DNA of 64,000 nt from Candidatus Brevefilum sp. GTDB taxonomy: Bacteria > Chloroflexota > Anaerolineae > Anaerolineales > Anaerolineaceae. The translations under genes were made by a program, and so were the position numbers. The stretch's first letter is position 1. Each line of letters starts with the position of its first letter. The stretch covers positions 1-64,000 of the forward strand of contig JAHYJN010000001.1 in the NCBI GenBank assembly GCA_019428905.1, in the 5' to 3' direction. A model generated the notes under the pieces. The model did not search any database. It was not told where the DNA came from and saw only the letters and a program-made list of their open reading frames with translations. Of this stretch, positions 39,921 through 49,451 are shown one piece after another.

Positions 39921-40694
39921 ATGAAGAATTTTCTGATCGATATGGATGGCGTTTTAGTAGAAGGCAAAACCATCATCCCCGGGGCGGATGTATTTATCAA
40001 TAAACTCCTAGAACAAAAACGCAAATTCTTGCTCCTCACAAACAACCCGGTCTATACACCCAGAGATCTTGCCCATCGTCTCCAGGAGACTGGCCTGCAA
40101 ATCAAAGAAAAACAAATTTTTACCTCCGCACTGGCAACTGCGGCATTTCTTCAACGTCAGCGGCCAAACGGAAAAGCTTATGTATTAGGCGAAAGCGGGC
40201 TTACCCAGGCCATTCATGATATTGGATACATCATCACAGACATCAACCCAGATTATGTGGTATTGGGTGAAACCCTTGCTTACAATTTTGAGATGATCAA
40301 AAAGGCTATCCGATTAATTCACAACGAAGGCGCACGATTTATCGCTACAAATCCAGACTCATCGGGGCCAAGTGAGGGTGGATTGGTTCCAGCGTGTGGT
40401 GCCATGGCTGCGCTAATCGAAAAAGCTAGCGGCGTCGCCCCTCTGTTTATTGGGAAACCCAATGCTTTGATGATGCGCACCGCCTTAAACTACCTCAATG
40501 TGCATTCTGAAAACACTATCATGGTAGGTGACCGAATGGATACTGACATCATTGCCGGGGTCACCAGCGGTATGGAAACCATCTTGGTCCTCAGTGGCGT
40601 CACGAAAGAAGAGGATATTGGAAAATTCCCCTATTTACCAACCCACATAAAAAAATCCGTTGCCGAAATTGAACCTAAGGACTTCGATTATTGA
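39921..40694 (+). CDS. HAD-superfamily class IIA phosphatase, NagD/UmpH-like
   Basis: 257 residues, the usual length. Motif I is [12 protein letters not shown] (4-15), followed by [19 protein letters not shown] (motif II Thr-Asn) and the late acid motif [32 protein letters not shown], with KPNALMM as the lysine motif. The cap type and spacing identify the NagD/4-nitrophenylphosphatase group, which act on nucleotides or small sugar phosphates. It has only a weak AGAAAG before the ATG. It lies 32 bp before the transpeptidase gene in the same direction. Confidence 0.9.
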   Translation: MKNFLIDMDGVLVEGKTIIPGADVFINKLLEQKRKFLLLTNNPVYTPRDLAHRLQETGLQIKEKQIFTSALATAAFLQRQRPNGKAYVLGESGLTQAIHDIGYIITDINPDYVVLGETLAYNFEMIKKAIRLIHNEGARFIATNPDSSGPSEGGLVPACGAMAALIEKASGVAPLFIGKPNALMMRTALNYLNVHSENTIMVGDRMDTDIIAGVTSGMETILVLSGVTKEEDIGKFPYLPTHIKKSVAEIEPKDFDY

Positions 40695-40726
40695 CAAAGT
40701 GCATCATCAGGGTATAATCCCAAATT

Positions 40727-41761
40727 ATGACAAATAAGACCGTTTCTCGCAGAAATTTTATCAAGTTAGCCGCGCTGAGTTTGGGTACACTTGCATTAAA
40801 TCCCATGCGGGAATCAGCACGCATGTCACTCCCACCAAAGTTGGTCAGGGTGAGCGGTACCGGGAACATCCGATCAGTGAGCATCCACCGGATGCCTAAC
40901 GAAGAGAGTGTCATTCTTTACCAACGCAACAAAGACGACATCATCAACGTCTACGAAGAGGTTGAATCGGAGTATGGACCGGAATACAACCCAATTTGGT
41001 ACCGTGTTTGGGGAGGATACGTCCACTGTAAATGGCTGGCAGAGGTCAAACATGTCTTAAATCCGCTGACTGATACCATTCACGAAGATGGCCAATTAGG
41101 TGAAGTCACCGTTCCGTTCACACGGGCTATGATGTACTCATCCCACAATGGCTGGGAACAAGTTTACCGCTTGTACTACCAAACCATTCATTGGATACGA
41201 GACATCATCACCGGACCGGATGGGAAACCCTGGTACAACCTGCAAGACCAATTGTTGAAGATTAAATATGCTATCCCTGCAGACCACATGCGGATTGTCG
41301 ATGATTCCGAACTTGACCCGATATCACCAGATGTCCCAGATCGCGAAAAGCGTGTTGAGATTTCTATTGCCAGGCAAACCTTAACAGCCTATGAGGGAGA
41401 TACCATCGTTTTTCAGACCCGGGTCTCAACAGGTACGCCGAATCGCGTTTCTAGAACGCCAACTGGCAATTTTAGGATCGACCCCAAACACCCATCCAAG
41501 CACATGGGGAATGGACAGGTTACCTCAAATATATATGCTTATGAATTGGTTGGCGTTCCCTGGAACTGTTTCTTTGATTGGGAAGGCGGAATCGCAACCC
41601 ACGGCACCTACTGGCATAATAATTTTGGCACACCGATGAGCAGCGGCTGTGTCAACATGCGCAATCATGAGGCAAAATGGCTTTTCCGCTGGACAACGCC
41701 CTTTGGCGGTCCCCAGGATTGGGTCGTTAATGGTCACGGCACCAGGGTTTCGGTTACCTGA
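40727..41761 (+). CDS. L,D-transpeptidase (YkuD) with twin-arginine signal
   Basis: 344 residues. The N-terminus MTNKTVSRRNFIKLAALSLG carries a Tat motif (SRRNFIK) and hydrophobic core, so the protein is probably exported folded. A middle region of about 160 residues, perhaps SH3-like, precedes the YkuD catalytic domain (about 210-340: RVEISIARQTLTAYEG, then GGIATHGTYWHNNFG and MSSGCVNM with the nucleophile Cys). It would make 3-3 crosslinks in peptidoglycan or attach proteins to it. Its TGA directly abuts the stop of the convergent hemW gene with no spacer. Confidence 0.92.
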   Translation: MTNKTVSRRNFIKLAALSLGTLALNPMRESARMSLPPKLVRVSGTGNIRSVSIHRMPNEESVILYQRNKDDIINVYEEVESEYGPEYNPIWYRVWGGYVHCKWLAEVKHVLNPLTDTIHEDGQLGEVTVPFTRAMMYSSHNGWEQVYRLYYQTIHWIRDIITGPDGKPWYNLQDQLLKIKYAIPADHMRIVDDSELDPISPDVPDREKRVEISIARQTLTAYEGDTIVFQTRVSTGTPNRVSRTPTGNFRIDPKHPSKHMGNGQVTSNIYAYELVGVPWNCFFDWEGGIATHGTYWHNNFGTPMSSGCVNMRNHEAKWLFRWTTPFGGPQDWVVNGHGTRVSVT

Positions 41762-42943
41762 TCAAATAAATGCCATAAAAACCTGGTTGGCAAGCATCAC
41801 CCCCCGTTTTGAAAGTAGTAGAGTACCACCCCCTTCTTCGGACCATCTCACCAAACCCAAATCAAGCAATCCTGAAATTTCTGAATCAAATAATTCGCGC
41901 ATAGAACAACCATAGGTTTTGTGAAAACGGTCCTCGGAAACACCTTCGTTGACCAGACGCAGGCCAAGCCACATAAAATCCTTCATTTGGGTTGCTAAAT
42001 CAATTTCGGAAGTGAGCAGTGTGGCAGGTGTTTGTGGAAAGGACAACGAATCCAAATTTTTGCACCGAATACGAGAAATGTATTCCTCGATTTGAGATTC
42101 ATTTTCGGTTCGAACACCGCCAAGATAGCCATGCGCTCCAGCGCCAACCCCGACATAGTGAAGGTTATACCAATACTGCAGGTTGTGCTGGCAGCGATAA
42201 TCTCGATCTGTGCTTAATTTTGCCCAATTCGAAATTTCGTAATGAACATAGCCTGCCCTATCCAACATCGCCATCGTCGTTTCAAACATTTCAGCTTCAA
42301 GATCTTGATCCTGTTGGGCAATCAATCCCCTGGAATACCAGTCAAACAAGGGTGTCCCCGGTTCAATAATCAATGCATACACGGATAAATGCTCAGGCGC
42401 TAAATCAATTGCACGCGACAAGGATCGTTCCCAACTTGAAAGATCCTGCCATGGGAGATTGAAAATCAGGTCAAGATTGATGTTGGTAAAACCTACTTGT
42501 CTGGCAAATCGAACGCCTTCGAGGATATCATTGATATTATGAATCCGGTCCAACCTCGTTAAGTCAAATGAATTGGTTGACTGAACACCGACGCTGATCC
42601 TGTTGAAACCCAATTTATGCAGTCTGTCCAGGTAGGATCTTGTCAAGGTTCCGGGATTGACCTCAATACTGATTTCAATCTCATCTGTCAGCGTGAAAGA
42701 TTGATCGATGGCTTTAAATATTTCTTCATATTGCTCAATCGCCAACAGTGATGGCGTACCGCCACCAAAGTAAATTGAATGAACCTGTTCATCGGTGAGG
42801 AAAAAGCTGGCTATGCGAAGCTCCTGAATTAATGCGTCAACATAACCCTGGATCAATGACTCTTTCCCTGCATATGTGTTAAAATCACAATAATGACAGC
42901 GATGTTTGCAAAAAGGAATGTGAACATATAAACTGTGGTTCAT
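41762..42943 (-). CDS. hemW: HemW-like radical SAM protein (HemN-related)
   Basis: 393 residues, typical of HemW rather than the longer HemN. The radical-SAM cluster motif is YVHIPFCKHRCHYCDFNTY with Cys12, Cys16 and Cys19, followed by SIYFGGGTPS and ISVGVQS. The C-terminal HemN domain is present (MWLGLRLVNEGVSEDRF). HemW is a haem chaperone delivering haem to respiratory enzymes and is often misnamed coproporphyrinogen oxidase. The start is ATG 42943 with a weak ribosome site. It is convergent with, and touching, the transpeptidase gene. Confidence 0.9.
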   Translation of the reverse strand: MNHSLYVHIPFCKHRCHYCDFNTYAGKESLIQGYVDALIQELRIASFFLTDEQVHSIYFGGGTPSLLAIEQYEEIFKAIDQSFTLTDEIEISIEVNPGTLTRSYLDRLHKLGFNRISVGVQSTNSFDLTRLDRIHNINDILEGVRFARQVGFTNINLDLIFNLPWQDLSSWERSLSRAIDLAPEHLSVYALIIEPGTPLFDWYSRGLIAQQDQDLEAEMFETTMAMLDRAGYVHYEISNWAKLSTDRDYRCQHNLQYWYNLHYVGVGAGAHGYLGGVRTENESQIEEYISRIRCKNLDSLSFPQTPATLLTSEIDLATQMKDFMWLGLRLVNEGVSEDRFHKTYGCSMRELFDSEISGLLDLGLVRWSEEGGGTLLLSKRGVMLANQVFMAFI

Positions 42944-43038
42944 CAGCCTATTTATACCACCCCCTCAGCCAACGATCACCCAATTTAAACCATATTGCCC
43001 ATATTGGAATGCATGAGGTATACTAGTCCAGAATTATC

Positions 43039-44181
43039 ATGAGCCAAGAAAAGAACACTTCACCCACAAAATTGTGTCCCGTTTGCGGTACTCGATTGAA
43101 TGAATCCGCAACCAGGTGTCTTGTATGTGGCACAGAACTTGATCAAAAAGCCGAAACAAAAAAATCTCCTGAAGTTCGTGCTAAAAGATTACCTGAGATA
43201 ACCCTCAGTTTGCCTGCTGCTTTGGGTATATTAGCCTTGTTCCTGACCTTAGGCGCGGTTGTCATCTTCCTGGTAATTAATTCAGGCAATGGCCCTGAAA
43301 TTGCCGAGATCGTGCCTGAAGTCGGCACACCCACCGCCAGCCCAACCGAAACCGCCACGGCAACGATCACCCTGACCCCAACACAGGCACCGACCTGGAC
43401 CCCCTTACCCCCCATTGATTATCTCGTCAGACCTGGCGACTCGTGCGCAGGGATCGCGGCTGTGTTCAATGTGTCGGTGCAAAGCATCATTTTGGAAAAT
43501 AACCTTTCTGCCAACTGTGATCTTTATGAAGACCAACCACTCCTAATCCCACAACCCACACCTACCGCTTCACCTCAGCCAACTGCTACTTTAAGTGATG
43601 CTGAAAAAACAGAAGTCGCGTGTGAGACAATCAATTACACCGTTCAAGCCAACGACACCCTCAGCTCTATCGCAAATACGTATAATGTCTTAATGGTGAC
43701 GATTAGGGAATACAATGGCTTGCCAAGTGATACCGTATATGAAGGTCAGAATTTGGTAATCCCACTGTGTTTACGCAGACCTACAGCCGGTCCAACGCCC
43801 ACACCAACCCAGCTCCCACCCTATCCGGGACCTAACTTGCTCTTGCCGGCGGACGGTGCCTCATTTATCTCAGCGACAGATGTCATCACCCTGCAGTGGG
43901 CTGCAGTAGGCGCATTGGAAACCAACGAAGCCTATGCCGTCACGATTACAGACCTTACCAGCGAAGATAAATGGACAGTGACCGAGTATGTGAGAGATAC
44001 GTCTTTTATTATCCCTCAATCGTTTATGCCAACCGACGGCAGGCCGCATATCTTCCGCTGGTCCGTTTATATTGTCCGCCAAATTGGTGGAGATGAAAAT
44101 AACGGTGAAAACTGGGAAATTGCTGGCAACCGCAGTGACGATCGGGTATTTGCCTGGTTTGGCACAACAACGAACCCCTAA
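43039..44181 (+). CDS. Membrane protein with N-terminal zinc ribbon, Thr/Pro linker and two LysM domains
   Basis: 380 residues. The N-terminal zinc ribbon CPVCGTRLNESATRCLVCG (about 14-32) would be cytoplasmic. One membrane helix follows (about 57-81: ALGILALFLTLGAVVIFLVI). Outside come a TPTASPTETATATITLTPTQ linker, LysM 1 (YLVRPGDSCAGIAAVFNVS), a second linker, LysM 2 (YTVQANDTLSSIANTYNVL), a third Pro/Thr linker and a C-terminal beta-rich domain (PGPNLLLPADGASF...ITLQWAAVG). LysM domains bind peptidoglycan glycans. It may anchor the wall to the membrane or sense it (inference). A strong terminator follows. Confidence 0.88.
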   Translation: MSQEKNTSPTKLCPVCGTRLNESATRCLVCGTELDQKAETKKSPEVRAKRLPEITLSLPAALGILALFLTLGAVVIFLVINSGNGPEIAEIVPEVGTPTASPTETATATITLTPTQAPTWTPLPPIDYLVRPGDSCAGIAAVFNVSVQSIILENNLSANCDLYEDQPLLIPQPTPTASPQPTATLSDAEKTEVACETINYTVQANDTLSSIANTYNVLMVTIREYNGLPSDTVYEGQNLVIPLCLRRPTAGPTPTPTQLPPYPGPNLLLPADGASFISATDVITLQWAAVGALETNEAYAVTITDLTSEDKWTVTEYVRDTSFIIPQSFMPTDGRPHIFRWSVYIVRQIGGDENNGENWEIAGNRSDDRVFAWFGTTTNP

Positions 44182-44200
44182 GCTACCACTTAAATGACTA

Positions 44201-44230
44201 AAAAACCGGAGGAATACCCTCCGGTTTTTT
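44201..44230. terminator. Bidirectional terminator between the LysM gene and trxB
   Basis: AAAAACCGGAGG and CCTCCGGTTTTT form a perfect stem with a 5-base loop and T-runs on both strands, between convergent genes. Confidence 0.92.
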
Positions 44231-44252
44231 GTTCACGCACAGATTACTGACA

Positions 44253-45206
44253 TTACTCGGTGTCTTCTAAGTTCTCCAAATAACGGGTAGCTTCGATGGC
44301 TGCAGCAGCACCCATGCCTGCTGAAGTGATCACCTGCCGATAGTGAGGATCAGCGATCTCACCGCCTGCAAATACGCCAGGTATGTTTGTATGCATATAT
44401 TTATCTACTTTAATATAACCCAACTCATCCAGTTCTAGTTGGTCAACAAACAGCTCAGAATTTGGTCGATGTCCAATTGTAACAAAAACAGCGCTGGTTT
44501 CTTGGATTGATTCCTGATTTGTTTTAAGATTTTTTATCCGGACAGCTTTGACAGCATCATCGCCGATAATCTCTGTCACAACAGAATCCCAGATGAACTT
44601 GATTTTAGGATTGGCAAATGCTCGTTTTTGCAAAAGCGCACCAGCCCTGAGAGAATCTCGGCGGTGAATGATCGTAACGGATCTCGCAAAACGGGTTAGA
44701 AATAGCCCCTCTTCCAGCGCGCTGTCGCCGCCACCAACCAAGACAATATCTTTATCTTTGAAAAACCAGCCATCACAGGTGCCGCAATAAGATACACCCC
44801 GACCGGTTAACGCTTTTTCCCCGGGAACATCGAGTTTCTTTGGAGAAGCACCTGTTGAGATAATCAAGCTTTTCGCACGATATTCTTTGCTGTAAGTTTT
44901 TATCACAAAAGGTCGTTGACGCAAATCGACGCTGGTAGCCATATCCATGACGATTTCAGCGCCAAATCGCTCTGCCTGCGTTTGGAACAATTGTCCCAAT
45001 TCACTGCCGCCAACGCCTTCAGGAAATCCCGGGTAATTTTCGATGGTATCGGTGGTTGACGCCTGACCATGGAGTATCATTCCGGTCAGCAGCAAGGGCA
45101 TTAACTCTGCCCTGGCAGCGTAAAGTGCCGCAGAGAGACCCGCAGGTCCTGACCCAAGGATCAATAAATCTCTTTCTTCAATAGTGTTCGAATTATTTTC
45201 CGCCAT
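44253..45206 (-). CDS. trxB: Thioredoxin reductase
   Basis: 317 residues, standard low-molecular-weight TrxB. The FAD site is LLILGSGPAGLSAALYAARA (about 14-33), the redox-active pair is Cys141/Cys144 in SYCGTCDG, the NADPH loop is IVLVGGGDSALEEGLFL, and the C-terminal FAD motif is GVFAGGEIADPHYRQ. The usual ATCD reads GTCD, a mild variation. It reduces thioredoxin in the cytoplasm. It has no obvious operon partner and ends at a shared terminator. Confidence 0.95.
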   Translation of the reverse strand: MAENNSNTIEERDLLILGSGPAGLSAALYAARAELMPLLLTGMILHGQASTTDTIENYPGFPEGVGGSELGQLFQTQAERFGAEIVMDMATSVDLRQRPFVIKTYSKEYRAKSLIISTGASPKKLDVPGEKALTGRGVSYCGTCDGWFFKDKDIVLVGGGDSALEEGLFLTRFARSVTIIHRRDSLRAGALLQKRAFANPKIKFIWDSVVTEIIGDDAVKAVRIKNLKTNQESIQETSAVFVTIGHRPNSELFVDQLELDELGYIKVDKYMHTNIPGVFAGGEIADPHYRQVITSAGMGAAAAIEATRYLENLEDTE

Positions 45207-45424
45207 TAATATCTCAACTTTCTGTTATGTAATCTTTTGATGCACATAAATCGATTAAGTTACATCGCTTATTGATTATGATTGAGTTTGTTGGCAGCGT
45301 CAACCAAAATCAGTAATAAAATCAATTTTAATGCACTTCAAGGGTAGTATAAGATTGAACCATCGTAACAAAAAAAGCGAACTTGTCATATAATCAGTAC
45401 GATCAAATCATCAAAAGGACCATA

Positions 45425-46795
45425 ATGACAAACCAAATCGAAAAACACCTTCAAGACTATCAAACGCATGCACATGACCTGTTCGAAGAATTCCTCGAGT
45501 TTTTACGGATCCCATCGGTGTCAACGGATGAAGCACATCAGGCAGATATCCTTCGTGCAGCAAATTTCTTGGCAAGCAAATTAGCTGTGATTGGTCTTGA
45601 AAAGGTTGAGGTGTTTCCGACTGCCAGGCACCCCATCGTTTATGGTGAAAAAATCGTAGATCTCAAGCAACCGACCATCTTGATTTATGGCCACTATGAT
45701 GTTCAGCCGCCAGACCCCATCGATTCGTGGGAGTCACCGCCCTTTAAGCCAGAAGTCAGAGGTGATTACCTGTATGCCCGCGGCGCTTCTGACATGAAAG
45801 GCCAAATATGGGCAGCCATCTCAGCATTACAATCAATTTATCACACCGCAGAGATCCCAATCAACATAAAATTTTTAATTGAGGGTGAAGAGGAGATCGG
45901 ATCACCCAGTTTGGAGGGATTTTTAGATTCACATCGAAACATGCTGGCCTGTGACATTGTATTAAATCCTGATGCAGGTATGCTTGCACCAGACAAACCC
46001 ACCATCATCTACGCATTACGTGGATTAGCCTATTTTGAGCTGCGAGTATATGGGCCAAAAGCAGACCTCCATTCAGGCGTTTTTGGCGGTGTCGTAGCCA
46101 ATCCGGCGAATGTACTCAGTAAAGTCATCGCAAAAATGCATGATGATCAAGGAAAAGTGACCTTACCTGGATTTTATGATCAGGTGAGGGAAATTACCGA
46201 AAAAGAGCATGCTGATTTGTCTAAGATTGGCATGGATGATAACTTCTTTAAGGCTGTAACCGGCGTTCCAGCGTTGGGCGGCGATACCGAGTTTTCCCCG
46301 ATTGAACGGGTCGGAGCCAGGCCAACGTTGGATGTAAATGGTTTGTATGCTGGTTTTATTGATAAGGGTGCCAAGACGGTCATCCCCGCCTATGCGATGG
46401 CAAAGGTTTCAACCCGTTTAGTACCCGATCAGGACCCTGAAAAGATCCATGAATGCTTACGGGCTTTCCTTCAAGAAAATGTCCCTGACACCGTTAGATG
46501 GGAACTTGATTACCTGTCTGGTGCACCCGCTTACATTGCCGAAGGACAAGCGCCAGGTATCAGCTTATTTATTGATGCCCTTCAACAAACATGGGGGGTG
46601 AAACCTTTGAGGAAACGTGAGGGCGGGTCAATCCCAGTTGCAACTTCGATGAAAAATGCCCTGGGGGTCGATTCCATCATCACTGGATTTGGTCTTCCTG
46701 ACGATCAAATCCATTCACCCAACGAAAGGTTGCATTTGCCCACCCATCGAAAAGGCGTTGAAGCATTAATTCGCTTCTTCTTGAGTTTTGAATAG
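45425..46795 (+). CDS. M20-family dipeptidase/metallopeptidase
   Basis: 456 residues. The M20 zinc motifs are present: ILIYGHYDVQPPDP (His and Asp near 85), RGASDMKGQ (bridging Asp), LIEGEEEIGSP (Glu-Glu) and the late IHSPNERLHLPTHRKG. It is related to carnosinase-like dipeptidases and cleaves short peptides in the cytoplasm. The open frame goes back to a TTG at 45383, but ATG 45425, preceded by AAAGGACC, is chosen. The longer start falls just before a TATAAT (45389-45394) that probably is the -10 box. It heads a long plus-strand run. Confidence 0.92.
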   Translation: MTNQIEKHLQDYQTHAHDLFEEFLEFLRIPSVSTDEAHQADILRAANFLASKLAVIGLEKVEVFPTARHPIVYGEKIVDLKQPTILIYGHYDVQPPDPIDSWESPPFKPEVRGDYLYARGASDMKGQIWAAISALQSIYHTAEIPINIKFLIEGEEEIGSPSLEGFLDSHRNMLACDIVLNPDAGMLAPDKPTIIYALRGLAYFELRVYGPKADLHSGVFGGVVANPANVLSKVIAKMHDDQGKVTLPGFYDQVREITEKEHADLSKIGMDDNFFKAVTGVPALGGDTEFSPIERVGARPTLDVNGLYAGFIDKGAKTVIPAYAMAKVSTRLVPDQDPEKIHECLRAFLQENVPDTVRWELDYLSGAPAYIAEGQAPGISLFIDALQQTWGVKPLRKREGGSIPVATSMKNALGVDSIITGFGLPDDQIHSPNERLHLPTHRKGVEALIRFFLSFE

Positions 46796-46810
46796 AAAGA
46801 GGATTATTAC

Positions 46811-47710
46811 ATGAAAGAAAGAATGCCCGCTTATGGCGGCCAAGCAGTCATCGAGGGCGTGTTGATGCGAGGGAAATATGCTGTTGCCATGGCTAATCGA
46901 GCGCCAAATAACGAGATTATTGTCCACCAAGAAAATCTAGCCGGTGTTTATACCAGCAAACTGACAAAGATTCCCTTCCTGAGGGGTTTGATCGGTCTTT
47001 GGGATGCCTTGGGACTAGGTATGCGCTATTTAACCATTTCAGCCAATGTCCAAACTGGGGATGACGAAAAAATTGAAGGTCCCATGCTTTACTTAACCTT
47101 GGCGATTTCTTTACTCTTTGGAATCGGCTTGTTCTTCTTGGCACCAGCACTCGTTTCAGGGCTGTTGGCGAGATTAATCGAGATGAGTGCCTGGGTCAGT
47201 AATTTATTTGAAGGTCTTTTTCGGTTGGTTTTATTGATCCTGTATTTATGGGTGATCGGCAAGATGTCGGATATCCAACGTGTTTTCATGTATCATGGCG
47301 CAGAGCATAAAACCATCAATGCATATGAGGACGGCGCAGAACTCACCGTGGAGAATGTAGCTGCTTACTCTCTTCAACACCCCAGGTGCGGTACCTCGTT
47401 TATTCTCACCCTGGTACTGCTTTCAATTCTCTTATTTTCATTGTTTGGACCGCTCCCGTTACACTGGCGCTTACTTTCGCGTTTATTGATGATCCCTGTG
47501 CTGGCAGGTTTGGCTTACGAATATATCCATCTTCTCTCCAAACATCTTGATCATCCTTTCGTAAGGTTTATTATCAAGCCAAATTTAGCCTTACAAAACA
47601 TGACAACCCGGGAACCCACTGCCGATATGCTTGAAGTATCCATCCAGGCTTTTAACCTGATGACAGCATTAGAGAACGAAAACAAGGTGAAACAAATCAT
47701 CAGTCCTTAA
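46811..47710 (+). CDS. DUF1385 family membrane protein (YqhQ-like)
   Basis: 299 residues. The family signature at the N-terminus is YGGQAVIEGVLMRGK (8-22). Several membrane helices follow (about 93-117, 139-155, 198-218, 225-245), with the conserved MYHGAEHKTINAYEDG and HPRCGTSFIL motifs between them. The His/Glu/Cys motif HGAEHK suggests metal or substrate binding. The biochemical role of DUF1385 is not known. The start has GAGG 8 nt upstream and lies 15 bp after the peptidase stop, so these genes are likely cotranscribed. Confidence 0.9.
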   Translation: MKERMPAYGGQAVIEGVLMRGKYAVAMANRAPNNEIIVHQENLAGVYTSKLTKIPFLRGLIGLWDALGLGMRYLTISANVQTGDDEKIEGPMLYLTLAISLLFGIGLFFLAPALVSGLLARLIEMSAWVSNLFEGLFRLVLLILYLWVIGKMSDIQRVFMYHGAEHKTINAYEDGAELTVENVAAYSLQHPRCGTSFILTLVLLSILLFSLFGPLPLHWRLLSRLLMIPVLAGLAYEYIHLLSKHLDHPFVRFIIKPNLALQNMTTREPTADMLEVSIQAFNLMTALENENKVKQIISP

Positions 47711-47727
47711 CCAGGAGTGAATTACCC

Positions 47728-48339
47728 TTGAAACCATGGCTTTTACTCTTAACAGGGGTTTTAATCGGGCTCTTGGCTGCCGGTGCTATCCTGTTGATAG
47801 CACAACCAGAACGTGGCGTACCCATTGCGCTCTTGCCAGCCCCCACCCTCACACCGACGCATTTGCCAAAGCCTACAGCGACTTTAGCACCAATTCAAGT
47901 CCTGATCAAAGGTCAGGTTAACATGCCCGGAATCTACTCGTTGGAAAAAGAAGCACGTTTGTATGACCTGATTGAACTAGCAGGCGGGTTGACTGAAGCA
48001 GCCGATATTGACAGGGTCAATAATGTCTTCATCTTACGCGATGGGGACTACTTTTATATCCCATCAATCGGAGAAAAGATCCCAGATACCGCACGAAATG
48101 CACCGGGAAACAACCCGTTCGATGATGCTTCATATTTCGACTACCCGCTGAACTTAAATACAGCAACTCAAGCTGAGCTTGAATCGCTACCAGGCATTGG
48201 CCCAACAAAAGCGCTGGATATCATCACATATCGAGATCAGGTGGGCGCGTTCAAGACGGTAGATGATCTACTGAATATCGCAGGCATCGGCCCGTCAACA
48301 TTAGAAGCCATCCGAGAATACTTGGTCGTCGAACCTTAA
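47728..48339 (+). CDS. ComEA-like membrane-anchored SLBB/helix-hairpin-helix protein
   Basis: 203 residues. An N-terminal membrane helix (about 3-26) is followed by a Pro/Thr linker and an SLBB-like domain (IQVLIKGQVNMPGIYSLEKE...DLIELAGGLTEAAD). The C-terminal helix-hairpin-helix pair is LNLNTATQAELESLPGIGPT and LLNIAGIGPSTLEAIREY. This is the order of ComEA, the DNA receptor of natural transformation. The start is TTG at 47728, with AGGAG about 10 nt upstream. No comEC or pilus gene lies in the window, so a role in DNA uptake is likely but unproven. Confidence 0.9.
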   Translation: MKPWLLLLTGVLIGLLAAGAILLIAQPERGVPIALLPAPTLTPTHLPKPTATLAPIQVLIKGQVNMPGIYSLEKEARLYDLIELAGGLTEAADIDRVNNVFILRDGDYFYIPSIGEKIPDTARNAPGNNPFDDASYFDYPLNLNTATQAELESLPGIGPTKALDIITYRDQVGAFKTVDDLLNIAGIGPSTLEAIREYLVVEP

Positions 48340-48340
48340 G

Positions 48341-48973
48341 ATGAATACCAAATACCATATTGAGATCACCCGAAAAGCACTCGAAAGCCACTTTTCAAGC
48401 AAAGCACTGGAGAGGATCATCAAGGCCAATGTTCGCCAGGACCGAGTGGCATACATGTTAGGGCATGATCATATTCATTTTGATGGAAGTGAATTTAGTG
48501 CCGGTTTTCGCTACATCGCAGATCAGGAAAGGATGCTGATCCAATACCTTGAGCAGATAAAATTCCAACAAGCCCAGCAAGCTTTCGGTCGCATAATTCA
48601 TTCATGGCAGGATCTTTACAGCCATTCCAATTATGTCCAATTGTGGCGGCAAACCCATGCACACCACGCCCCAGATACGATTGTAGCCAACAACCCCGAC
48701 ATCATCAGCCATCCAAATTTTGCCTCAGGAAAAAATTATGGCATGATCGAGTTCTTGGCCTTGATCCCCGTCCTTTCACCACTGATTACCCCCCGGATGC
48801 CTTCCGACTCTCATGCAAAAATGAACCTCGACAGCCCAGCATCTGGTCCTGATTTTCATTTCGCATACTGGGCAGCTTATAAAGCCACCCAGGCAGCTTA
48901 TGAGAATCTGATTGAGAAACTAATCCAGATAGACCCAAGTCAAAAAATTACTATTCATTTCAAAGAAAAATAA
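48341..48973 (+). CDS. Het-C-like protein (zinc-dependent phospholipase C-like fold)
   Basis: 210 residues. Histidine-rich motifs match what is remembered of fungal/bacterial Het-C and phospholipase C-type proteins: KYHIEITRKALE (His6), MLGHDHIHFDG, IIHSWQDLYSHSNYVQLW and MPSDSHAKMNLDSPASG. The His/Asp set could bind two or three zinc ions. There is no signal peptide. It starts one base after the ComEA-like stop, so translation is probably coupled. The function is unknown; fungal Het-C acts in heterokaryon incompatibility, which cannot be carried over here. Confidence 0.78.
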   Translation: MNTKYHIEITRKALESHFSSKALERIIKANVRQDRVAYMLGHDHIHFDGSEFSAGFRYIADQERMLIQYLEQIKFQQAQQAFGRIIHSWQDLYSHSNYVQLWRQTHAHHAPDTIVANNPDIISHPNFASGKNYGMIEFLALIPVLSPLITPRMPSDSHAKMNLDSPASGPDFHFAYWAAYKATQAAYENLIEKLIQIDPSQKITIHFKEK

Positions 48974-48998
48974 AGCAAGAAAAGGTATAATCATCACT

Positions 48999-49445
48999 AT
49001 GAACTTGAAACAAACCATCCAGAACGCACTGACCGCAGCCATGAAAGCAAAGGATGAGGACACCAAAAGGACGCTGCGATTAGTGATGACGGCGATTAAG
49101 TTCGCTGATATCGAAAAAGGCGGCGAAATCGATGATCAGCGGATATTAAGCATTCTTCAGAAGGAAGTCAAAACACGCCAGGATGCCATCCAGGAAGCTA
49201 AGCGAGCACATCGCACTGATCTGATCGAGACAGCGGAAAAGGAAATGGTCATCCTCAACCGCTTTCTGCCCCAAAGGATGGATGAAGAAGAACTGGTTGA
49301 GCTGGCAAAGAGCGTCATTATAGAAACTGGCGCGTCCACACTGCGGGATATGGGCGAAGTCATGAAAATCCTAATACCAAAATTGGCAGGACGCGCGTCT
49401 GGGCAAGACGCAAGCAAGATTGTCAGGGAACTATTACAAAATTAA
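48999..49445 (+). CDS. yqeY: GatB/YqeY domain protein
   Basis: 148 residues, the standard length of free-standing YqeY. It resembles the C-terminal tail domain of GatB, the tRNA-dependent amidotransferase subunit. Typical segments are LRLVMTAIKFADIEKG, LQKEVKTRQDAI, ERFLPQRM-like NRFLPQRMDEEEL and GEVMKILIPKLAGRASG. A tRNA-related role is assumed from the family. It precedes the PgpH-like gene by 6 bp. Confidence 0.93.
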   Translation: MNLKQTIQNALTAAMKAKDEDTKRTLRLVMTAIKFADIEKGGEIDDQRILSILQKEVKTRQDAIQEAKRAHRTDLIETAEKEMVILNRFLPQRMDEEELVELAKSVIIETGASTLRDMGEVMKILIPKLAGRASGQDASKIVRELLQN

Positions 49446-49451
49446 GGGTTG

